A stretch of 64,000 nt of DNA from Aestuariivirga sp047600585 (GTDB lineage Bacteria > Pseudomonadota > Alphaproteobacteria > Rhizobiales > Aestuariivirgaceae), in contig NZ_JASGKP010000001.1 in NCBI RefSeq assembly GCF_047600585.1, positions 2,914,001 through 2,978,000 on the forward strand, read 5' to 3'. A program made the position numbers and the translations under genes. Under the pieces are notes generated by a model. It did no database searches. It saw only the letters and a list, made by a program, of their open reading frames with translations, and had not been told where the DNA came from. Of this stretch, positions 59,907 to 64,000 are shown piece after piece (within the stretch, counting starts at the first letter, position 1; the number at the start of each line of letters is the position of its first letter).

Positions 59907-60532
59907 ACGGACCTGAGATGAGCGCAAAGACACTGAAGGGCGAAACACTCCTGATCGCCACGCACAACAAGGGCAAGCTCGAGGAATTCCGCCAGATCTT
60001 CGGGCCACGCGGCGTTGAGGTCACGAGTGCGGGTGAGCGCGGCCTCGGCGAGCCCGCCGAAACGGAGAACACCTTCATCGGCAACGCCCGCATCAAGGCA
60101 ACGGCAGCGATGGAAGCCTCGGGACTCATCACCATCGCGGATGACTCCGGCCTCTGCGTTGATGCGCTCGATGGTGCGCCCGGCGTCTATACCGCCGACT
60201 GGGCCGGACCGTCGCGCGACTGGACCATGGCCATGCGCACCGTCGAGGAAAAGCTGCAGGCGAAGGGCGCCACCACGCCCGCCGCCCGCCGCGCCACCTT
60301 CAACTGCACCCTCGTGGTGCTCTGGCCCGACGGCAGCGAGCGCATCTTCGTGGGCCAGGCACCGGGATACCTCACCTGGCCGCCGCGCGGGCAGCTTGGT
60401 CATGGCTACGACCCGATGTTCGTGCCCGATGGCGGCAACGGCAGGACCTTTGCCGAGCTTACAGCCGACGAGAAGAACGCCATCTCGCACCGCGCCCGCG
60501 CGCTTGATCTCCTGATGAAGGAGCTTCTGTGA
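59903..60532 (+). CDS. rdgB: dITP/XTP pyrophosphatase (HAM1/RdgB)
   Basis: RdgB removes deaminated purine nucleotides (dITP, XTP) from the pool. The protein is 209 residues from the coupled ATG at 59903; an ATG at 59918 is also plausible. Seen: the triphosphate-binding ATHNKGKLEEFRQIF, TENTFIGNARIKA, the metal site IADDSGLCVDALDGAPGVYT, and LGHGYDPMFVPDG with AEL and SHRARAL near the end. It starts inside rph and ends inside the hemW start, so the three form one tight operon. Confidence 0.96.
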   Translation: MNGPEMSAKTLKGETLLIATHNKGKLEEFRQIFGPRGVEVTSAGERGLGEPAETENTFIGNARIKATAAMEASGLITIADDSGLCVDALDGAPGVYTADWAGPSRDWTMAMRTVEEKLQAKGATTPAARRATFNCTLVVLWPDGSERIFVGQAPGYLTWPPRGQLGHGYDPMFVPDGGNGRTFAELTADEKNAISHRARALDLLMKELL

Positions 60533-61668
60533 GCGCCTTCGGCGTTTACGTGCACTGGCCCTTCTGCAAGGCCAAGTGTCCCTATTGCGACTTCAACAGC
60601 CATGTCCGCCATGAAGAGGTGGATACGAATTCTTTTGCCGCAGCCCTTGCAACCGAACTCCGGATGATGCGGCAGCGCACGCCGGGCCGCACCGTGAGCA
60701 GCATCTTCTTCGGCGGCGGCACGCCTTCACTGATGCCACCCGCCGCCGTCGCCCATGTGCTCGACACGATCGCGGCGCTGTGGCCTGTCGCACCCGATGC
60801 GGAGATCACGCTTGAGGCCAATCCCACCAGCGTGGAGGCCGAAAACTTCCGCGGCTACCGCACGGCGGGCGTCAACCGCGTCTCGGTGGGCGTGCAGTCG
60901 CTTGATGAGACTGATCTCAAGGCACTGGGCCGCCAGCACACGCCGGAGGAGGCACTCGCCGCCTTCCGCCTTGCCGCGAAAATCTTTCCGCGCGTTTCCT
61001 TCGACATGATCTATGCGCGGCCCGGACAATCGCTCCCGGCGTGGCGCGCCGAACTGGCCCGCGCGCTCACCGAGCAGCAGGGCCACATGTCGCTCTATCA
61101 GCTGACGATCGAGCCCGAGACGCGCTTCGCCGATCTTCACGCAGCCGGAAAGCTCACGATTCCTGAAGACGATCTCGCCGCCGACCTCTACGACCTCACG
61201 CAGGAGATGACCGCGGCGGCGGGGCTTCCGTCCTATGAAATCTCGAACCACGCGAAGGCGGGCGACGAGAGCCGCCACAACCTGCTCTACTGGCGCTACG
61301 GCGAATATGCCGGCGTGGGTCCCGGCGCCCACAGCCGCCTGGCCGAGGGCAGCAACCGCATCGCCCTCATTGCCGAGAAGCATCCGGAAACGTGGCGCGC
61401 GCTGGTGACCGCGCAGGGCCACGGCATCGTGAGCGAAGAAATCGTGGCGGCCGAAGCGCAGGCCCGCGAAATGCTGCTCATGGGGCTCCGCATCACCGAG
61501 GGCATCGACCTTGCCGCCCATGCGCGGCTCTCCAACCGGCCGATTGCGCCCGAGAAGATCGCGGCGCTCAGCGAGCTTGGCCTGGTCACGCAGGAAAAAA
61601 CCCGGCTTCGGGCCACCGAAGCCGGGCGTCGCATCCTGAATGCGGTGATCGCCGAACTTGCCGACTGA
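60529..61668 (+). CDS. hemW: Radical SAM haem chaperone HemW
   Basis: HemW is a radical-SAM-family protein that binds haem and helps insert it. The protein is 379 residues with a GTG start overlapping rdgB. Seen: the cluster motif FCKAKCPYCDF, GGGTPSLM, NRVSVGVQSLDETDLKALGR, and SRHNLLYWR with the HNxxYW motif that separates HemW from HemN (coproporphyrinogen dehydrogenase). It is the last gene of rph-rdgB-hemW. Its 3' end contains a minus-strand terminator for dak. Confidence 0.95.
   Translation: MSAFGVYVHWPFCKAKCPYCDFNSHVRHEEVDTNSFAAALATELRMMRQRTPGRTVSSIFFGGGTPSLMPPAAVAHVLDTIAALWPVAPDAEITLEANPTSVEAENFRGYRTAGVNRVSVGVQSLDETDLKALGRQHTPEEALAAFRLAAKIFPRVSFDMIYARPGQSLPAWRAELARALTEQQGHMSLYQLTIEPETRFADLHAAGKLTIPEDDLAADLYDLTQEMTAAAGLPSYEISNHAKAGDESRHNLLYWRYGEYAGVGPGAHSRLAEGSNRIALIAEKHPETWRALVTAQGHGIVSEEIVAAEAQAREMLLMGLRITEGIDLAAHARLSNRPIAPEKIAALSELGLVTQEKTRLRATEAGRRILNAVIAELAD
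61595..61626 (-). terminator. Terminator of dak inside the hemW coding end
   Basis: On the minus strand CCCGGCTTCGG-TGGC-CCGAAGCCGGG is a perfect 11-bp stem followed by six T. It begins 43 bases past the dak stop and lies within hemW codons for TQEKTRLRATEAGRR. Confidence 0.9.
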
Positions 61669-63318
61669 TTAGGCCAATCCTTCGAGCAGCAGCGCAATCG
61701 CTTCCGCTCCCGGATCGGTTACGCCGGAGAGATTGGACGCCGAGACGTAGGTGGAGCGGCCGGCGCGGGCCGACTTCATCTTCGCCGTTGCATCTGCGCC
61801 CTCGCGTGCCGCCTTTGCCGCCGCTGCAACACCCTTGGGGAGCGCCGCAAGAGCGGGCATCAGCGCATCGATCATGGTGCGGTCACCGGGCTTGGCGCCG
61901 CCATAGGCCATCATCTTGTCGAGACCGGCGACGAGCGACTTCTGCCAGTTGGCACCGCCTGCAGCCGCCTGGCTTGCGGCGGAGAAGAAGATCGCCAGCA
62001 GCACGCCGGACGAGCCACCCATGGTGCGGGTGAGCGCATCGCTTGTGGCGGCGAAGAACTGGTCGAGCTTCGCCTGCGGCATGAGCGGCAGCGCCGTCTG
62101 CACGTGACGGGCGGCGGTGGCGATGGTCGAACCCGTGTCGCCGTCACCCACCTTGGCATCGAGCGCGTTGAGGGTTGCTTCCGACTTGACAAGGATGTCG
62201 CAGGCCTTGGTGACGAGGGCCGCCAACGCTGCATTCTTGCTCGGCTTGTAGCCCTTGGACTTCATCTCCTTGGGCAGCTTCACGAGCTTCGGCTTCACAT
62301 GGCCGCGGATCGGCGGCCAGACGAGCGGGCTTGCGGGCGAGAGCAGCGCCTTCTCGAAGTCTGGCGTCAGCGGCAGCAGGCTGAGCGAGAAGCCGTGCAT
62401 GTCGAGCGACGAGACCAGCATCGCCGGGCCGAGCACCAGCTTGATCTTGGCGCCGTGCTTGCTCGCCAGCACTTCATTGGTGAGCAGGCTCATTTCCAGC
62501 GCCGTGGTGGAGCCGAGGTTGTTGACGAGGAGCGCATAGCTCTTGGCAGGCTTGGCTGCCGCGAAGAGACGGTCCGCCACCATGAGGGCGGCCTGTCGGG
62601 CGCTTTCGAGATTGACGAGATCGACACCCGGTTCGCCGTGGAGACCGAGGCCCAGTTCCGCCTTGCCGTGGGGCACACGGTCTTCGCGGCCGATGCCCGG
62701 CAGCGTGCAGGAGGAGAGCGAGATGCCGAGCGAGACCAGGCCATCGCTCGCCTTCTGCGCCATGGCGGCTACCGTCTTCAGGTTGGCGCCCTTCTCGGCG
62801 TAGTGGCCTGCGACCTTTTCCACGAACATGACGCCGGCGATGCCGCGCGGCTGGGGAATGTCGGGAAGGGCGATGTCGTCGCGCACGATCACCACCTCCA
62901 CCTTCTTGCCGAGCGCGCGGGCCCGCTCCACCGCAAGGCCGAAGTTGAGGCGGTCACCCGTGTAGTTCTTGAAGATGACGAGGCAGCCGGCCTTGCCCGT
63001 CACTGCCATGATGGCGGCGAAGACGGCATCGATCGCGGGCGAAGCGAAGACATCGCCGCACACCGCGGCGGTGAGCATGCCCTTGCCGACGAAGCCCGCA
63101 TGGGCCGGTTCATGGCCGGAGCCGCCGCCTGCGATGATTGCCACGTTCTTGTTGGGCTTGTGATCGGTGCGGAGGATGACCTTGACGCCGGGATAGCCAT
63201 CGAGGCGGGCAAGGTTGGCGCCGCCGCTGGCGCGGAGCAGGCCGTCCAGCGCATCGACGACGAGGCTTTCCTTCTTGTTGATGAATTGGACCGCTGACTT
63301 GAGCGCGTGCGTGGACAT
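61669..63318 (-). CDS. Dihydroxyacetone kinase (DhaK-DhaL fusion)
   Basis: An ATP-dependent Dak of 549 residues from ATG 63318 that phosphorylates dihydroxyacetone or glyceraldehyde. The DhaK part (about 1-325) has GGGSGHEPAHAGFVGKGMLT, VCGDVFASP and NNLGSTTALEM. The DhaL part (about 355-549) has the nucleotide-metal motif LDAKVGDGDTGSTIA, MGGSSGVLLAIFFSA and GDRTMIDAL, so both domains are intact. Its stop directly abuts that of convergent hemW, with a shared terminator. This fits use of C3 sugars feeding glycolysis. Confidence 0.95.
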   Translation of the reverse strand: MSTHALKSAVQFINKKESLVVDALDGLLRASGGANLARLDGYPGVKVILRTDHKPNKNVAIIAGGGSGHEPAHAGFVGKGMLTAAVCGDVFASPAIDAVFAAIMAVTGKAGCLVIFKNYTGDRLNFGLAVERARALGKKVEVVIVRDDIALPDIPQPRGIAGVMFVEKVAGHYAEKGANLKTVAAMAQKASDGLVSLGISLSSCTLPGIGREDRVPHGKAELGLGLHGEPGVDLVNLESARQAALMVADRLFAAAKPAKSYALLVNNLGSTTALEMSLLTNEVLASKHGAKIKLVLGPAMLVSSLDMHGFSLSLLPLTPDFEKALLSPASPLVWPPIRGHVKPKLVKLPKEMKSKGYKPSKNAALAALVTKACDILVKSEATLNALDAKVGDGDTGSTIATAARHVQTALPLMPQAKLDQFFAATSDALTRTMGGSSGVLLAIFFSAASQAAAGGANWQKSLVAGLDKMMAYGGAKPGDRTMIDALMPALAALPKGVAAAAKAAREGADATAKMKSARAGRSTYVSASNLSGVTDPGAEAIALLLEGLA

Positions 63319-63432
63319 CGGACGTTTCCCATTTTCTTCTGCGTTGAGCGGGCGCAACTCTACGCAAGCGCATGGGATTGGCAAGGGTGGTGCATCAATC
63401 CGGAGCCGATGGATAATTATGCGGGCGGCGTC

Positions 63433-64000
63433 TCAGGCGAAGCGCCGGGCACCGGCAACACACAGGATGACGAGTGCAGTGACGGCCAGCATCAGCCCCG
63501 AGACATGTTCACCCAAAACAAGTCCGGCAAGCGCCAGCCCGAAGAAGGGCTGCAGAAGCTGGAGCTGCCCCACACTTGCGATGCCGCCCAGGGCAAGGCC
63601 GCGATACCAGAAGACGAAGCCGATCAGCATGCTGAAGAGCGAGACATAGGCGAGCCCGGCCAGGGCCGCGCCCCCGACATTCGCCCAGCTTGCGGGCGCT
63701 TCCATGACGGCCAGGAGAAGCATCACGGGAAGCGACAGCACCAGCGCCCAGCAGATCACCTGCCAGCCCCCCAGCCGGCGCGACAGGCGCGCCCCTTCGG
63801 CATAGCCAAGACCGCACACCACGATCGCCGCCAGCATGAGCAGATCGCCCACCGAAGCGGCCGAGGAGGATTGCGCATAGGCAAACCCCGAGACCAGCGC
63901 GCTGCCCAGAAGCGAGAAGAACCAGAAAGGGGCGCGCGGCCTCTCCCCGCCGCGCAGCACGGCGAAGGCAGCTGTTGCGAGTGGCAGGAGACCGATGAAG
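63433..64000 (-). CDS. EamA-family transporter, C-terminal part
   Basis: The frame is open to the window edge, so this is the C-terminal 188 residues of a DMT-superfamily exporter. About six hydrophobic segments are visible, with FIGLLPLATAAFAVLRGGER at the start and GGIASVGQLQLLQPFFGLAL in the second EamA repeat. The N-terminus, start and substrate lie outside. A second gene of this superfamily in the window is at 9670-10572. It is 114 bases downstream of dak's start, both reading leftwards. Confidence 0.88.
   Translation of the reverse strand, partial: FIGLLPLATAAFAVLRGGERPRAPFWFFSLLGSALVSGFAYAQSSSAASVGDLLMLAAIVVCGLGYAEGARLSRRLGGWQVICWALVLSLPVMLLLAVMEAPASWANVGGAALAGLAYVSLFSMLIGFVFWYRGLALGGIASVGQLQLLQPFFGLALAGLVLGEHVSGLMLAVTALVILCVAGARRFA

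Noticed and set aside
1..64000. Mobile element, prophage or genomic island
   Set aside because: No integrase, transposase or phage genes; codon use and G+C are uniform; only short non-coding repeats are found.

Overview
The window is about 65% G+C chromosomal DNA from an alphaproteobacterium, most likely of the order Hyphomicrobiales (Rhizobiales). The evidence is the hemC-hemD-mitofilin-like-hemY cluster, hrcA divergent from rph, dnaX-ybaB-recR preceded by the SRP RNA, a DUF1127 protein, a MocR-type regulator, a poly-3-hydroxybutyrate depolymerase and CtrA-type TTAA-N7-TTAA boxes. No phage, transposase, plasmid or CRISPR genes were seen. Most genes are housekeeping.

Layout. 1-1.8 kb: end of a Cys/Met PLP enzyme and an FAD-binding protein. 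1.85 kb: tRNA-Thr(CGU). 2-6.3 kb (minus): haem operon hemC, hemD, mitofilin-like, hemY. 6.3-9.7 kb (plus): overlapping operon tsaD, gpsA, YciI, EVE protein, methyltransferase. 9.7-16.6 kb: DMT transporter, acs, MarC, a membrane protein, an aminotransferase and mscL. 16.8-21 kb: a transporter-fused hybrid histidine kinase and a convergent LuxR-type regulator that look like the CrbS/CrbR (MxtR/ErdR) acetate switch, only 4 kb from its expected target acs. 21-29.9 kb: pip, a candidate small RNA, methyltransferase/HxlR pair, rmuC, a TadG-like protein, recR, ybaB, dnaX, ffs. 30-34.5 kb: a secreted SGNH hydrolase, a MarR regulator, a MocR regulator and DUF1127, with clear palindromic operators. 34.5-37.7 kb: repeat elements, then FAH-family hydrolase, an Ada-like Cys protein and an FMN-dependent hydroxy-acid dehydrogenase.

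37.8-47.5 kb holds the most unusual locus: a three-gene operon of a short DUF11 protein, a 1582-residue DUF11/SdrD-like repeat protein with EF-hand-like loops and an OmpA-like tail, and a 1151-residue outer-membrane barrel protein, behind two CtrA-type boxes. It looks like a cell-cycle-linked surface fibre or adhesin with its own outer-membrane partner. I know of no described system that matches it.

47.6-64 kb: DUF45 peptidase, phaZ, SCO copper protein, dnaJ, dnaK with a heat-shock-like promoter, cupin, alkB, small proteins, the hrcA-reductase-grpE-GFA operon, rph-rdgB-hemW, a dihydroxyacetone kinase whose terminator lies inside hemW, and a truncated EamA transporter. Several intergenic gaps carry short palindromic repeats typical of rhizobial genomes.
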